DNA of 36,433 bases from Bacteroidota bacterium. GTDB taxonomy: Bacteria; Bacteroidota; Bacteroidia; CAIKAF01. The stretch spans positions 1-36,433 of the forward strand of contig VGMT01000022.1 of the NCBI GenBank assembly GCA_016866335.1, written 5' to 3'. Shown piece after piece: positions 9,170 through 19,700 of this stretch. Made by a program: the position numbers and the translations under genes. Numbering within the stretch: the stretch's first letter is position 1; each line of letters opens with the position of its first letter. The notes under the pieces were generated by a model that saw only the letters and a list, made by a program, of their open reading frames with translations, was not told the origin of the DNA and did not search any database.

Positions 9170-9177
9170 CAAATTTA
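9170..9177 (-). promoter_or_regulatory. Possible -7 box upstream of the CPBP gene
   Basis: TAAATTTG on the minus strand matches TAnnTTTG, 128 bp before the ATG, with no TTG at the expected -33. Six bases further on, ATG opens a 17-codon frame (MNQTKLQPEQLPNLKII), which could be a leader peptide or chance. Confidence 0.25.
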
Positions 9178-9231
9178 CGCGTTTTTGCGGGGTTGGTTTT
9201 TTTGAGCGTGTATGCGGCCGGGGGTAGCTTA

Positions 9232-9778
9232 GCGCCGGGAATGCAGGAATGGTATGTTTTGGGGGCGAGATTGGGGTGGTGTTCATAAATGGTGGTTATT
9301 GGAAGTGCGTTAAAAAGGTAGCCACGAATGCACGAATGGTATGTTTTGGGGGCGAGATTGGGGTGGTGTTCATAATTGGTGGTTATTAGAAAGGCGTTAT
9401 CAGGGTAGCCACGAATGCACGAATGGTTTGTTGTGTTGGCTAGATTGGCGGGGTATTCATAATTGGTGGTTATTGGAAATGCGTTAAAAAGGGTAGCCAC
9501 GAATGCACGAATGGTATGTTGTGTTGGCTAGATTGGAGGGGTATTCATAATTGGTGGTTATTGGAAATGCGTTAAAAAGGGTAGCCACGAATGCACGAAT
9601 GGTATGTTTTGGGGGCGAGATTGGGGTGGTGTTCATAAATGGTGGTTATTGGAAGTGCGTTAAAAAGGTAGCCACGAATGCACGAATGGTTTGTTGTGTT
9701 GGCTAGATTGGCGGGGTATTCATAATTGGTGGTTATTGGAAGTGCGTTTTGGGGTAGCCACGAATGCAGAAATGGTAT
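9232..9778 (-). repeat. Tandem array, about six 87-bp units plus a degenerate first unit (body type I)
   Basis: TAGCCACG core starts are at 9319, 9406, 9494, 9582, 9669 and 9755, with a degenerate TAGCTTAGCG start at 9232; spacing is 86-88 bp. On the plus strand each unit reads TAGCCACGAATGCACGAAT followed by a body ending in TGGTGGTTATTGGAA(A/G)TGCG. Two body variants are intermixed: TTTTGGGGGCGAGATTGGGG and TTGTGTTGGCTAGATTGG(A/C)G. It is the reverse complement of the array at 25.6-26.15 kb. Confidence 0.95.
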
Positions 9779-9827
9779 GTTTTGGGGGCTTCCAACATAG
9801 CCACAATCCTTCGTGCATTCGTGGCTA
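9755..9827. repeat. Head-to-head junction of the two arrays (73-bp imperfect inverted pair)
   Basis: The last minus-oriented core (TAGCCACGAATGCA... at 9755) and the first plus-oriented core (...TGCATTCGTGGCTA ending 9827) face each other across about 35 bp; their outer 14 bp are perfect inverted repeats. A related joint, with a more decayed left end, occurs at 21133-21205. Confidence 0.8.
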
Positions 9828-10160
9828 AAAACCTAGGCGCAAATGGCACAGCAGCGTATATTCCAGCATGTGTGGCCACAGCCCCAGCCACATTCATTCG
9901 TGCATTCGTGGCTAAAAACCTAGGCGCAAATTGCACAGCAGCGTATATTCCTGCATGTGTGGCCACAGCCCAGCCACACTCATTCGTGCATTCGTGGCTA
10001 AAAACCTAGGCGCAAATGGCACAGCAGCGTATTTTCCAGCATGCGTGGCCACAACCCCAGCCACAATCCTTCGTGCATTCGTGGCTAAAAACCTAGGCGC
10101 AAAAAGCATAACCCCGTATATTCCAGCATGTGTGGCCACAGCCCCAGCCACAACAGAGTT
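9809..10160 (+). repeat. Tandem array of about four 87-bp units (body type II)
   Basis: The AAAAACC that follows each GGCT core starts at 9827, 9914, 10000 and 10087 (spacing 87, 86, 87). The body is AAAAACCTAGGCGCAAATGG...GTGGCCACAGCCCCAGCCAC, followed by ATTCGTGCATTCGTGGCT. It is homologous to the array at 1-348. It runs to within about 10 bp of the permease stop codon. Confidence 0.95.
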
Positions 10161-10170
10161 TAAATGAGCC

Positions 10171-11562
10171 TTATAACTTTCTCCAAATCAAATAAAACGG
10201 AATGCCCAAGGCCATCAATCCCAATCCAGCGGCCGAGCCCATTGGGTTGTTCCAAACCGACACTGCGACCAAGGCCAGGGAAAAGAGTACGAATAGGGCG
10301 GGCAATACCGGGTAGCCGAGCACCGAAAAGGGCGGTTTTTCACCTGCATTCTGCTTGCGCAGCACAAAAACACCGGCGGCTCCCATACCATAAAATATGA
10401 AAGCGGCAAAAATCAACATGTCGGTGAGCGGGTCAAAACTGCCCGAAAACACCAATACAATAGCCCATGCTCCCTGCAGCATCAGGGCACGAACGGGAGT
10501 TCCTGTACGGGAATTCAGGCGCTCGATACCTTTAAAAAACAAGCCGTCGCGGGCCATGGCAAAGCATACCCGGGGAGCCGTAAGTACAGTGGTATTGGTG
10601 GCGTTGAAGGTCGATACCAAAATCAATAAGGCCACCACCGCCGCGGCGGTTTCTCCGCCCAAGTAACGCATGATGCTGATTCCCGCCACTTCGTTTTGAG
10701 GAATTCCCTGAATTTGCTCGATGGGCATGACCACCAAAAAGGTTAGGTTTAGCAAGAGGTATAAGGCCATTACCAGGCCTACGCCCATAACCAAAGCCCT
10801 TGGTATGGCTCGTTCGGGTTGCTTGATTTCTTCGCCCACAAAGCCCACGTTGTTCCAGCCTTCGTAGGCCCAGAAGGCGGCCATCAATGCCGCAAAGAAC
10901 AGGGCTAAGAAATCGCTTGCTCCGACTTCGGTAGATGGGGCAGCGTTTTGCAGCAATGCCGGATTGGCCATGGGCGAGCTGAGCCCAAACACCGAAATCA
11001 AAACAATGCACAGCACCACGGTGCTACCCATCAGGCTGGTTAAGGTGACTCCCAGTCGGACTCCCAAGGCGTTGATGCCGGTAAGCAGAACGATGAGCCC
11101 CGCGGTGAGCAGTTTTACCGGCAAATCTTTTAAGGGCTGAATGCCAAAGGGTAGGGTGGTTTCGCTCAGGGTTGAATTCCATTCAGGCAGCTGCAGCCAT
11201 TGATGCAGGCTTTGCCCAAACACATAAGCCACTGCGGCGATGGTTGCGGTTTGAATAACGGCCACCGAGGTCCAACCGTACATAAAGGCAAAGGCTTTGC
11301 CATACATGCGTTTGAAGTATTCGTACTGTCCGCCCGATGCGGCGATTTGCGAGGCGACCTCGGCGTTGCACAGGGCTCCAATTAGGGTGATTCCCCCCGC
11401 CAAGGCCCAAGCTAAAATGACCCAGGTAGGACTGCCTAAGCCTTGGCTCATGACGGTGATTTTTTTAAAGGCTCCGGAGCCAATCATGGAACCGAACACC
11501 AAGGCCAAGGCTCCGAAGGTGCCAATGCCTTGAACCAGGTTTGAAGAGGGTTTGTTTTTCAT
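10171..11562 (-). CDS. APC-superfamily amino acid permease
   Basis: Predicted inner-membrane amino acid transporter of 463 aa with about 12 hydrophobic helices. The N-terminal helix 1 has the APC-type GSMIGSGAFKK break, and helix 2 continues into GALCNAEVASQIAASGGQYEYFKRMYGKAFAFMYGW, typical of the LAT/amino acid-polyamine-organocation family. FWAYEGWNNVGFVGEEIKQPERAIPRAL is the usual mid-protein motif. The substrate cannot be set from sequence. Its ATG overlaps the priA TGA (ATGA), so it is the second gene of a priA-permease operon. The 3' end is next to an 87-bp repeat array. Confidence 0.88.
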   Translation of the reverse strand: MKNKPSSNLVQGIGTFGALALVFGSMIGSGAFKKITVMSQGLGSPTWVILAWALAGGITLIGALCNAEVASQIAASGGQYEYFKRMYGKAFAFMYGWTSVAVIQTATIAAVAYVFGQSLHQWLQLPEWNSTLSETTLPFGIQPLKDLPVKLLTAGLIVLLTGINALGVRLGVTLTSLMGSTVVLCIVLISVFGLSSPMANPALLQNAAPSTEVGASDFLALFFAALMAAFWAYEGWNNVGFVGEEIKQPERAIPRALVMGVGLVMALYLLLNLTFLVVMPIEQIQGIPQNEVAGISIMRYLGGETAAAVVALLILVSTFNATNTTVLTAPRVCFAMARDGLFFKGIERLNSRTGTPVRALMLQGAWAIVLVFSGSFDPLTDMLIFAAFIFYGMGAAGVFVLRKQNAGEKPPFSVLGYPVLPALFVLFSLALVAVSVWNNPMGSAAGLGLMALGIPFYLIWRKL

Positions 11563-14042
11563 CCTATGGGATCAACATCAAAATGCAATTCTGGAGAGGA
11601 AGGTATGGATTTTATCCATTCGGCTTCGCGGCGCAGGTAATCCCAAAGCGCTGGTCGGGCCAAATTTTTGGGTATTTTTAAGATGATGCGCAAGTGGTAA
11701 CGGTTGCGCAATTTTTTAGGTCCGGCGGCCTCAGGGCCTAAGACGGTCCAGCCGGGATAGCCTTTTAGATGTTGAGCCACCTGCTGGCATATTTGGTGAA
11801 GGCGCTGTTCGTTGGCATGCCTAAAGTTTAGGTACACCAATCGGGTGTAAGGCGGATAAGCATAGGTTTTTCGCTCTTGCAGTTCACGCTGGTAAAAGCC
11901 CAAGGTGTCGTGGTTCAGCAAGGCCCGAATTACCGGATGCTCCGCCGAATAAGTTTGAATAAGCACTTTTCCCTGCCTTTGACGCCTGCCTGCCCGGCCA
12001 CTTACCTGCTCCAGCAGTTGAAAGGCCCGTTCTTGCGCCCTGAAATCGGGGAAATACAACAATCCGTCGGCATGAATCACCGCCACCAAGTGCATTCGGT
12101 CAAAATCCAAGCCTTTGGTTACCATTTGGGTGCCGGTTAATATGTCGGTTTGACCCTCAGCAAAGCGCTGCAGTATTTCTTTGAAGGCGTTTTTTCGGCG
12201 GGTGGTATCCAAATCAAGCCGGTCTAGCTTGGCGCCCGGCAGCAGCTCGGCCACCCGCTCTTCAATTTTTTCGGTACCAAATCCCATTTCAATCCAACGC
12301 GTGCTTTTGCACGCCGGACATTTGTAGGGTTTGGCAACGGCATACCCACAATAATGGCAGCGCAGTTCTCCGTTGTTTTTATGGAAAGTCAAGGAAATAT
12401 CGCAGTGTTGGCATTGAGGTACATGGCTGCAGTCTAGGCATTTCATGAGCAATGAAAATCCCCTACGGTTTTGAAACAAGATGGCCTGTTGCCTCTCGGC
12501 CAAGCAGCGCTGCAATTCCTGAATTAAGGGGGCCGATATGCTTCGGTCGTCGCCCTTTTCCCATTGAATTTTGCCCATATCTACCACTTCCATTAAGGGC
12601 AATTTTACATCGCCATGCCGAGTCAATAAAGTGGCCAAGGCATACTTTCCGGTTTGGGCATTGACCCATGATTCCAACGAGGGGGTGGCCGAACCCAACA
12701 CGATGGGTATGCCCCGATGCCGAGCAAGCCATAAGGCGGTGTCTCGCCCATGGTACCGCGGAGCCGGATCGGTTTGCTTGTATCCGGGGTCGTGTTCTTC
12801 GTCCACCACAATGAGTCCCAGGTTTTGGTGTGGCAAAAACAAACTAGACCTGGTTCCAACCAGAATGCGCGGATAGGGGTTGGGCCCCATATAGCCCGGC
12901 TGCATGGACCGGTACACCTCCACCCGCTCGGCCTCAGACATATGGGAATGGTACACTCCCACCAAGCCCGAAAACCGCAATGCAATGCGGTCAATCAACT
13001 GGGTGGTCAGGGCAATTTCGGGAACCAAAAAGAGCACATCTTTATCTTGGTTAAGGGTATTTTGAATGCATTCAAAATACACTTCGGTTTTTCCAGAACC
13101 CGTTATACCATACAGCAAGGCAGGTTGTTTTTTTTCGGCAGCCTGCTGCAGGGCGGCCAAGGCTTTTTGCTGTTCTTCGTTCAACACGGCGGGCTTAGCC
13201 TCGGCTCCCTCTTGAGCTTGCAAGCGTCCAATTTCGACCTGTTTTTCCGTCAGCAACCCCTTTTTTATCAGTTCAGCTATGGCCGTCCCAGCTTGGCCTA
13301 CCTTTTCTTGCAAAAAGGACTTGCGAACGGGAATGAATTTTTTGCTGAAGGCCTCGGTCAACTGCAAAAAGACCATCATAACTTCGAGCTGTTTTGGCGC
13401 CCGACTCAGGGTCTCTAAGGCCGCCCTCAAGGCAGTTTCTTCTTTCAATTCAGGGGGGAGCTCTAAAAAGCCGGCCATTTTGGGCTTGAATCGCTCTTCC
13501 ATTTGCAGTTCGACTACCGCCAGCCCTTTGTCCATCAACATTTTCACGGTTGCTGCCGCCGAATTTTGCTGCAAAATCAGGGCCGCTTGCGACATGGAAA
13601 GGCTCTCGGCAATGGTTAGGGCTTCCCACAAAATATATTCTTTGTCGCTGAGTTCCTCGGGATTTGGAAAGGCGCCAGGAATGCGGTGTACCATTTGCCG
13701 CGACTGCGATTTAAGCCCGGGTGGCAGGGCCGCCTGCATCACTTCGCCAGGGGTACATAAATAGTAATCGGCCATCCATTCCCAAAGTTCGAGTTGCGTA
13801 GCATTGACCAGGGGGTCGTCGTCGGGAATGTCGGCGAGCAGCCGTATTTTTTCGAGTGGAAAATCTTCGGGCGGCTCAATTTGACTGTGTAATACCCCGG
13901 TCAGCAGTTTAGATCGTCCAAGGGGAACCACGACGCGGGTCCCGGGCAGCAGTTTTTTGGCAAGCGGCAGAGGTGCTTTATAGGTTAGAAGTCCGGGTAA
14001 AGCCTGAGGCACTACAACCTGAATAAAGACGAACTCGGACAT
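11559..14042 (-). CDS. priA: Primosomal protein N' / replication restart helicase PriA
   Basis: A superfamily 2 DNA helicase that recognises abandoned forks and reloads the replicative helicase. The 827-aa protein has an N-terminal 3'-DNA-binding domain (FVFIQVVVPQALPGLLTY), Walker A GITGSGKT (312-319, K318), the DEEH box (414-417) and GSATPS (450-455). Eight cysteines in four CxxC pairs (535/538, 544/547, 562/565, 575/578) would bind two zinc ions. The C-terminal helicase lobe has TGTQMVTKGLDF and QVSGRAGR. All key residues are present. It is the first gene of an operon with the permease. A TACCTTTG promoter box lies 72 bp upstream. Confidence 0.97.
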   Translation of the reverse strand: MSEFVFIQVVVPQALPGLLTYKAPLPLAKKLLPGTRVVVPLGRSKLLTGVLHSQIEPPEDFPLEKIRLLADIPDDDPLVNATQLELWEWMADYYLCTPGEVMQAALPPGLKSQSRQMVHRIPGAFPNPEELSDKEYILWEALTIAESLSMSQAALILQQNSAAATVKMLMDKGLAVVELQMEERFKPKMAGFLELPPELKEETALRAALETLSRAPKQLEVMMVFLQLTEAFSKKFIPVRKSFLQEKVGQAGTAIAELIKKGLLTEKQVEIGRLQAQEGAEAKPAVLNEEQQKALAALQQAAEKKQPALLYGITGSGKTEVYFECIQNTLNQDKDVLFLVPEIALTTQLIDRIALRFSGLVGVYHSHMSEAERVEVYRSMQPGYMGPNPYPRILVGTRSSLFLPHQNLGLIVVDEEHDPGYKQTDPAPRYHGRDTALWLARHRGIPIVLGSATPSLESWVNAQTGKYALATLLTRHGDVKLPLMEVVDMGKIQWEKGDDRSISAPLIQELQRCLAERQQAILFQNRRGFSLLMKCLDCSHVPQCQHCDISLTFHKNNGELRCHYCGYAVAKPYKCPACKSTRWIEMGFGTEKIEERVAELLPGAKLDRLDLDTTRRKNAFKEILQRFAEGQTDILTGTQMVTKGLDFDRMHLVAVIHADGLLYFPDFRAQERAFQLLEQVSGRAGRRQRQGKVLIQTYSAEHPVIRALLNHDTLGFYQRELQERKTYAYPPYTRLVYLNFRHANEQRLHQICQQVAQHLKGYPGWTVLGPEAAGPKKLRNRYHLRIILKIPKNLARPALWDYLRREAEWIKSIPSSPELHFDVDPIG

Positions 14043-14113
14043 GGTTAAGGTTCAGAATATGAATGTATTAACGGGTAATTGCAAAGGGGATTTCCACAGA
14101 ATTGCAACAAAAT

Positions 14114-14121
14114 CAAAGGTA
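14114..14121 (-). promoter_or_regulatory. priA promoter -7 box
   Basis: TACCTTTG on the minus strand is a perfect match to TAnnTTTG and to the form seen at purL. The -33 position reads TTT rather than TTG. It lies 72 bp upstream of the priA ATG. Confidence 0.5.
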
Positions 14122-14162
14122 CAATGAAATCTGAATTGAATTAAAAAGAAATGAGTGATGCT

Positions 14163-14304
14163 GGCGGCGGACGGGCTTTCACCGGTAGTCCGCGGCGCAA
14201 TGGCGTTGCCCCAGCGGGCTTGCGGTGGCTCCTTAAGTCGCCTCCGCGCCGCGCGGGGCAAGGGCCCTTTCGCCTTGCGGGCAACCTGGTTCAATCCCTG
14301 CCGC
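14163..14304 (+). repeat. 143-bp folded interspersed element, copy B
   Basis: Plus strand, from GGCGGCGGACGGGCTTTCACC to GGTTCAATCCCTGCCGC (142 bp). The apical stem is GCGGTGGC/GCCTCCGC. It lies 120 bp upstream of priA, pointing away from it, and is not directly behind any gene in the window. Confidence 0.9.
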
Positions 14305-14820
14305 GGGCGGCGGGGAGAGAAAGCGGGGTTGGGGAATAGGCACGGCGAATAGAGACGCATCCAAGCCTAAAAGGCTAGATGGACTCCCTTGGGTCGGTCC
14401 GTACTTTTCCATCAAAAATCAGAATCCTTAAAAATGCATTTGCCTAAACCTCTCTACTATTACCACCCCATCTCAAATGCCTTTCCAGAACCCCTACCGT
14501 AAAAGGATGAACCTGCCACTTCATCCAGCCTCATTCCCGAAACTCCCGCCCTCCTCTTCAACAAAGTTGCCTTTGTTAATTTAGAGAGCATTTCTGAGAC
14601 TCCCCGTGGGTCTGCGGCTTGCTTTTCGGCTTACCTTCAACCCACAAACACACTTCACGCCTAAAAGAACCCTAAGTGTTCTTCGCCACCCCAATACGTG
14701 ACGAAGCAAAAAAATTTTCATCGATGAACCACGAAGGTACGAACGGCATTTTCAAGTGTCAAGTCCAACGAGCTATTTTCTTAAAAAAAATGCATGGACC
14801 TTTCAAATCGAAGATAGTGG
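14305..14820. other. Intergenic, no gene seen
   Basis: About 516 bp between element B and the parE stop. It holds a small AGCC-TAAA-AGGCT hairpin near 14367 and CT-rich stretches. The open frame at 14676-14876 overlaps the parE end and has no recognisable features. A decayed sequence is possible but not shown. Confidence 0.5.
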
Positions 14821-16680
14821 TTATGCCAATTGCTTGGCTAGGTCTGTATCCAATTCTACTTTTAAGTTTCGAATAATGAAATCTTGCCGTTCGGGGGTGT
14901 TTTTTCCCATGTAGAATTGCAGCAACTGCTCAATGCTCACCTCTTTCTTCAAAATCACAGGGTCAAGCCGAATGTCTTTACCAATAAACTGCCTGAATTC
15001 GTCGGGGCTAATTTCCCCTAAGCCCTTAAAACGGGTAATTTCGCAGCCTTTTCCCAGCTTTTCTATGGCTGAGCTACGTTCTTTGTCATCGTAGCAATAA
15101 ATGGTTTCTTTCTTATTGCGAACACGAAACAAAGGAGTTTGCAAAATGAACAGGTGCCCCAATTTCACTACTTCAGGGAAAAACTGCAAGAAAAAGGTAA
15201 TCAACAGCAGGCGAATGTGCATTCCGTCCACATCGGCATCGGTGGCAATAACAATGTTGTTGTACCGTAAATCTTCAACATCTTCTTCGATATTTAGGGC
15301 GGCTTGAAGCAGGTTAAATTCTTCGTTTTCGTACACAATTTTTTTGTTCAGCCCATAGCAGTTTAGGGGTTTACCTTTCAGGGAGAATACGCCTTGGGTA
15401 TTTACATCTCGGGCTTTGGTGATGGAGCCCGAGGCCGAATCGCCCTCGGTAATGAATAGGGTTGAATTGAGTCGGTCTTCGTGTTTTGAATTGTAGTGAA
15501 CCCGGCAATCCCTTAATTTTTTGTTGTGCAGCGCGGCCTTTTTTGCTCGTTCGCGGGCAATCTTTTTAATGCCGGCCAGGGCTTTTCTTTCCCGTTCTGA
15601 GGTGAGTATTTTTTCTAAAATAGCCTGGGCGGTATCGGGATTTCGGTGCAAGTAATTGTCGAGTTCCCGTTTTAAAAAATCCATAATAAAGGTGCGAACG
15701 GTAATGCCCTCGGGGGCAATGGTATTCGAGCCCAATTTGGTTTTGGTTTGCGATTCAAAGACGGGTTCCATGACTTTGATGGAGATGGCTGAAATGATCG
15801 AGCTGCGAACATCGGCTGCATCAAAGTCTTTTTTGAAAAATTCTCGGATGGTTTTTACCACCGCCTCGCGGAAGGATGCTTGGTGGGTACCGCCTTGAGG
15901 AGTGTACTGTCCGTTTACAAAACTGTAGTATTCTTCACCGTAGGCATTTCCATGGGTTATGGCCACTTCAATGTCTTCGCCTTTTAAATGAATGATGGGG
16001 TAGAGGATTTCGCCTGAAATCTCGTTGTTCAACAAATCCACCAATCCATTTTCTGAGCGGATGTCTTGACCGTTCAGGTTTAGGGTTAAACCTGTGTTTA
16101 GGTAGGCGTAGTTCCATAGCATTTTTTCTACGTACTGTGGGCGGTACTGGTAATTAGAAAAAATAGAGGCGTCGGGTACAAAGTGCACCACGGTTCCCGA
16201 GCGCTCTTTCACATCGCTTAGGTCTTCTTCTCGCCTTAGGTTTCCTTGTTCAAATTCGGCAATTTTGGATTGTCCATCGCGAATGGATTGAACCCGAAAA
16301 AAGGAAGACAGGGCATTGACGGCTTTAGTACCAATGCCATTCAGACCTACCGATTTTTTAAAGACCTCAGAATCGTACTTAGCTCCGGTATTGGGCTTTG
16401 AAACGCAATCAATTACTTTGCCCAGCGGAATTCCCCGCCCATAATCACGTACGGTAACGGCTCCATCTTGAACCTTAATTTTAATGTTGCGGCCATTCCC
16501 CATTACGTATTCGTCTATGGAATTGTCGATGACCTCTTTAAGGAGAATATAAATGCCGTCGTCTACCGATGAACCATCGCCCAATTTTCCGATGTACATG
16601 CCCGGGCGTAGGCGGATGTGTTCTTTCCAGTCGAGCGAGCGTATGCTGTCTTCTGAATAATTTCCTGATTGCTGAGCCAT
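14821..16680 (-). CDS. parE: DNA topoisomerase IV subunit B (GHKL ATPase/TOPRIM)
   Basis: The ATPase subunit of topoisomerase IV, which unlinks daughter chromosomes with ParC. The 619-aa product has GHKL motifs (E49 and N53 in [17 protein letters not shown] at 81-85, GLNGIGTKA at 112-120). The TOPRIM metal site is TEGDSASG (411-418) plus DADVDG (481-486). [20 protein letters not shown] and [24 protein letters not shown] are the Bacteroidota ParE versions, which separates it from GyrB. I chose [11 protein letters not shown] at 16680; the longer frame reads back through the promoter. parC is not adjacent. It is divergent from ileS with a 106-bp shared gap. Confidence 0.9.
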   Translation of the reverse strand: MAQQSGNYSEDSIRSLDWKEHIRLRPGMYIGKLGDGSSVDDGIYILLKEVIDNSIDEYVMGNGRNIKIKVQDGAVTVRDYGRGIPLGKVIDCVSKPNTGAKYDSEVFKKSVGLNGIGTKAVNALSSFFRVQSIRDGQSKIAEFEQGNLRREEDLSDVKERSGTVVHFVPDASIFSNYQYRPQYVEKMLWNYAYLNTGLTLNLNGQDIRSENGLVDLLNNEISGEILYPIIHLKGEDIEVAITHGNAYGEEYYSFVNGQYTPQGGTHQASFREAVVKTIREFFKKDFDAADVRSSIISAISIKVMEPVFESQTKTKLGSNTIAPEGITVRTFIMDFLKRELDNYLHRNPDTAQAILEKILTSERERKALAGIKKIARERAKKAALHNKKLRDCRVHYNSKHEDRLNSTLFITEGDSASGSITKARDVNTQGVFSLKGKPLNCYGLNKKIVYENEEFNLLQAALNIEEDVEDLRYNNIVIATDADVDGMHIRLLLITFFLQFFPEVVKLGHLFILQTPLFRVRNKKETIYCYDDKERSSAIEKLGKGCEITRFKGLGEISPDEFRQFIGKDIRLDPVILKKEVSIEQLLQFYMGKNTPERQDFIIRNLKVELDTDLAKQLA

Positions 16681-16683
16681 GCC

Positions 16684-16691
16684 CAAAGATA
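16684..16691 (-). promoter_or_regulatory. parE promoter -7 box, near-leaderless
   Basis: TATCTTTG on the minus strand matches TAnnTTTG and ends only three bases before the ATG. If used, the transcript would start at or next to the initiation codon. The -33 position is TCG rather than TTG. Confidence 0.45.
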
Positions 16692-16735
16692 GCGCTTTTT
16701 GACGGATACACGAGCGGCCTAATGCCGGCATTTCC

Positions 16736-16766
16736 TTGCCAAACCCCTTACATTTTGCTACCTTCG
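16736..16766 (+). promoter_or_regulatory. ileS operon promoter
   Basis: TTG (16736-16738), 20-bp spacer, TACCTTCG (16759-16766), one base off TAnnTTTG; about 20 bp before the ATG at 16787. It supports this start over the longer frame beginning at 16736. Confidence 0.6.
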
Positions 16767-16786
16767 GGCTTTTATATTTTGAACAC

Positions 16787-19700
16787 ATGGGCGTACGATT
16801 TAAGGAGCATTCGGGTTTGCATCTGCCAAAGGTTCAAGCTGAGATTCAGGAAAGCTGGGCTCAAGAGCAAACATTTCAGAAATCCCTGAACAAAACGAGA
16901 GGAGATTTCACCTTTTTTGAGGGCCCTCCTTCGGCAAATGGAATGCCAGGCATTCACCATGTTATGGCTCGTGCCATTAAAGATGCCGTTTGCCGCTACA
17001 AAACCATGCAGGGATTTCGGGTGCTGCGCAAGGCCGGCTGGGATACGCATGGACTTCCCGTTGAATTGCAGGTTGAAAAAGAATTGAACCTAACCAAAGA
17101 AGACATCGGAAAAACCATCAGCATTGAAGACTACAACGCCGCCTGCCGAAAAGCGGTGATGCGCTTTACCGGTGAGTGGCAAAAGCTGACCGATGCCATG
17201 GGCTATTGGGTGGATATGCAAGACCCTTACATTACCTACGACCCCAAATACATGGAATCGGTCTGGTGGATTTTGCAGCAATTTTACAAAAAAGGTCTTT
17301 TGTACAAAGGCTACACCATACAACCCTATAGTCCTGCCGCAGGAACCGGACTTTCTTCGCATGAATTGAACCAACCTGGGGCCTACCGAAATGTGAAAGA
17401 CACCACCTTGGTGGCTCAATTTAAGCTGATGCCCGGACAAAGCATTGACGGTATGGAAACGGGCGAATCGGATTTTTGCCTGGCTTGGACAACCACCCCT
17501 TGGACATTGCCTTCCAATACGGCCTTGGCTGTTGGTCCCAACATTCAGTATGTGTTGGTTGAAACCCAAAATCCATATACCCGCGAGGCCATTCGTGTTT
17601 GGTTGGCCGAAGAGCGGTTGGCAAATTACTTTGCCGCTGAAATGGAAAACCAAGAACCGGCTGTAGATCAAAAAAAACCAGCTTGGAAACGAATAGGTCA
17701 GGCAAAAGGTTCGGCATTGGCAGGATTGCGCTACGAACCCCTGTTCAATTATGCCCGCCCCGAGCAGGGTGATGCATACCGGGTTATTCCGGGCGACTTC
17801 GTTACAACGGCCGATGGAACAGGTATGGTGCACATTGCGCCTAGCTTTGGCAGCGACGACTTTAAGGTGGCCGCCCAACATGGAATTGGCAGCCTGACTT
17901 TGGTAGATGAGCAAGGACGCTTTACCCCTGAAGTTACCGATTTCGCTGGAGAGTACGTCAAGGAATCGTATGTGCCAACCGACCTAAAAAAAGACGGGTA
18001 TGAGTCGGTCGATGTGCGCATTGCTGTTTTGCTAAAACAACGCAACCGAGCTTTTAAAATAGAAAAGTACGAACACAGCTATCCCCATTGCTGGAGAACC
18101 GACAAACCCATTTTGTATTTTCCTTTGGATTCCTGGTTTGTCCGCACCACAGCATTAAAAAGCCGCCTGCTTGATTTAAACAAGAGCATACGCTGGAAAC
18201 CCGAATCAACTGGAACAGGGCGGTTCGGAAATTGGCTTGAAAATTTGATCGATTGGAACCTAAGCCGTAGCCGGTTTTGGGGAATCCCATTGCCCATTTG
18301 GCGCAGCGACGATGGGTCTGAGGAAATATGCATCGGTTCGGTAGAGGAACTGAGCCAAGAAATTGAACGTTCCATGCAGGCAGGATGGATGACCGAAAAT
18401 CCGTATGCCCTGCACAACGGAAAGGTGGATTACAGCAAAATCGATTTGCACCGGCCTGTGGTTGACCAAATCGTGTTGGTGTCGCCTAGCGGCAAGCCAA
18501 TGCGCCGAGAATCCGATTTGATTGACGTTTGGTTTGACAGCGGTTCTATGCCTTTCGCCCAGTGGCATTACCCTTTTGAAAACAAAGAGAAAATTGATTC
18601 CGGTCAGGCTTTTCCAGCCGATTTTATTGCCGAAGGGGTGGACCAAACCCGAGGTTGGTTCTTTACCCTGCACGTTATTGCAGCGGGAATCATGGATTCG
18701 GTGGCCTATAAAACCGTTATTTCCAACGGCCTGGTTCAAGATAAAAACGGCATGAAAATGTCCAAACGGCTAGGAAATGCAGTCGATCCATTTCAAGCCA
18801 TCGAGCAGCATGGAGCCGATGCACTGCGTTGGTACATGCTTACCAATGCTTCGCCATGGGACGATTTAAAGTTCAATCCAGCCAGCTTGGACGAAGGGGC
18901 CCGAAGGTTTTTCTCGACCCTGCACAACACCTATTCCTTCTTGGCTTTGTACAGCAATGTAGATGGCTTATCGCCGCGGCTTCCACACCTGCCTGAACAG
19001 CCCTCGGAATTTGACCGCTGGATGCTTTCAAGGCTAGGCAGCTTACATCGGGACGTAACAGCAGCCTACGAAGATTTTGATTTAACTCAAGCAGGTCGGC
19101 TACTGCAAGCCTTTACCGATACAGACTTGTCTAATTGGTATGTGCGCTTGTCGCGCCGAAGGTTTTGGAAAGAAGCCGACGACCAAGACAAACAATCGGC
19201 CTTCTACACCTTGCATTATACCCTATGCTACGTGTCTTTGATGATGGCTCCGGTTGCGCCTTTTTATAGCGACCGCTTGTATCGTGATCTTACGGGGTCT
19301 TCCTCATCGGTGCATTTGGCCAACTGGCCTCAGGAATTGAGCAGATTTCTTAATCCCGACTTGGAATACGCCATGGAGTTGGCTCAAACTACCTGCAGCC
19401 TGATTTTGTCCATTCGAAAATCTGAAAAAATTCGGGTTAGGCAGCCCCTGCAAAGGGTATTGATTCCGGTTTTAGACCAAAGGCAATCTGCCGCTTTAGA
19501 TCGGGTTTCAGACATCATAAAGGCCGAGGTGAATGTGAAATCGCTGGAATTGCATAGTCAGCCTGGCGATTGGATGGTATTGAAGGCAAAGGCAGATTTT
19601 AAAAAACTGGGCCCTCGATTTGGAAAAGACATGAAAGAGGTGGCCTTGGCTGTAGAAAATCTAAGCCAGGCCGATATCCAGAAATTGAACAGCAGCGGAC

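Noticed and set aside
9232-10160. CRISPR array
   Set aside because: The full 87-bp unit is conserved; there are no short repeats separated by unique spacers, and no cas genes.
14676-14876. Small plus-strand gene overlapping the parE end
   Set aside because: It overlaps conserved parE codons and shows no ribosome-binding or protein features.
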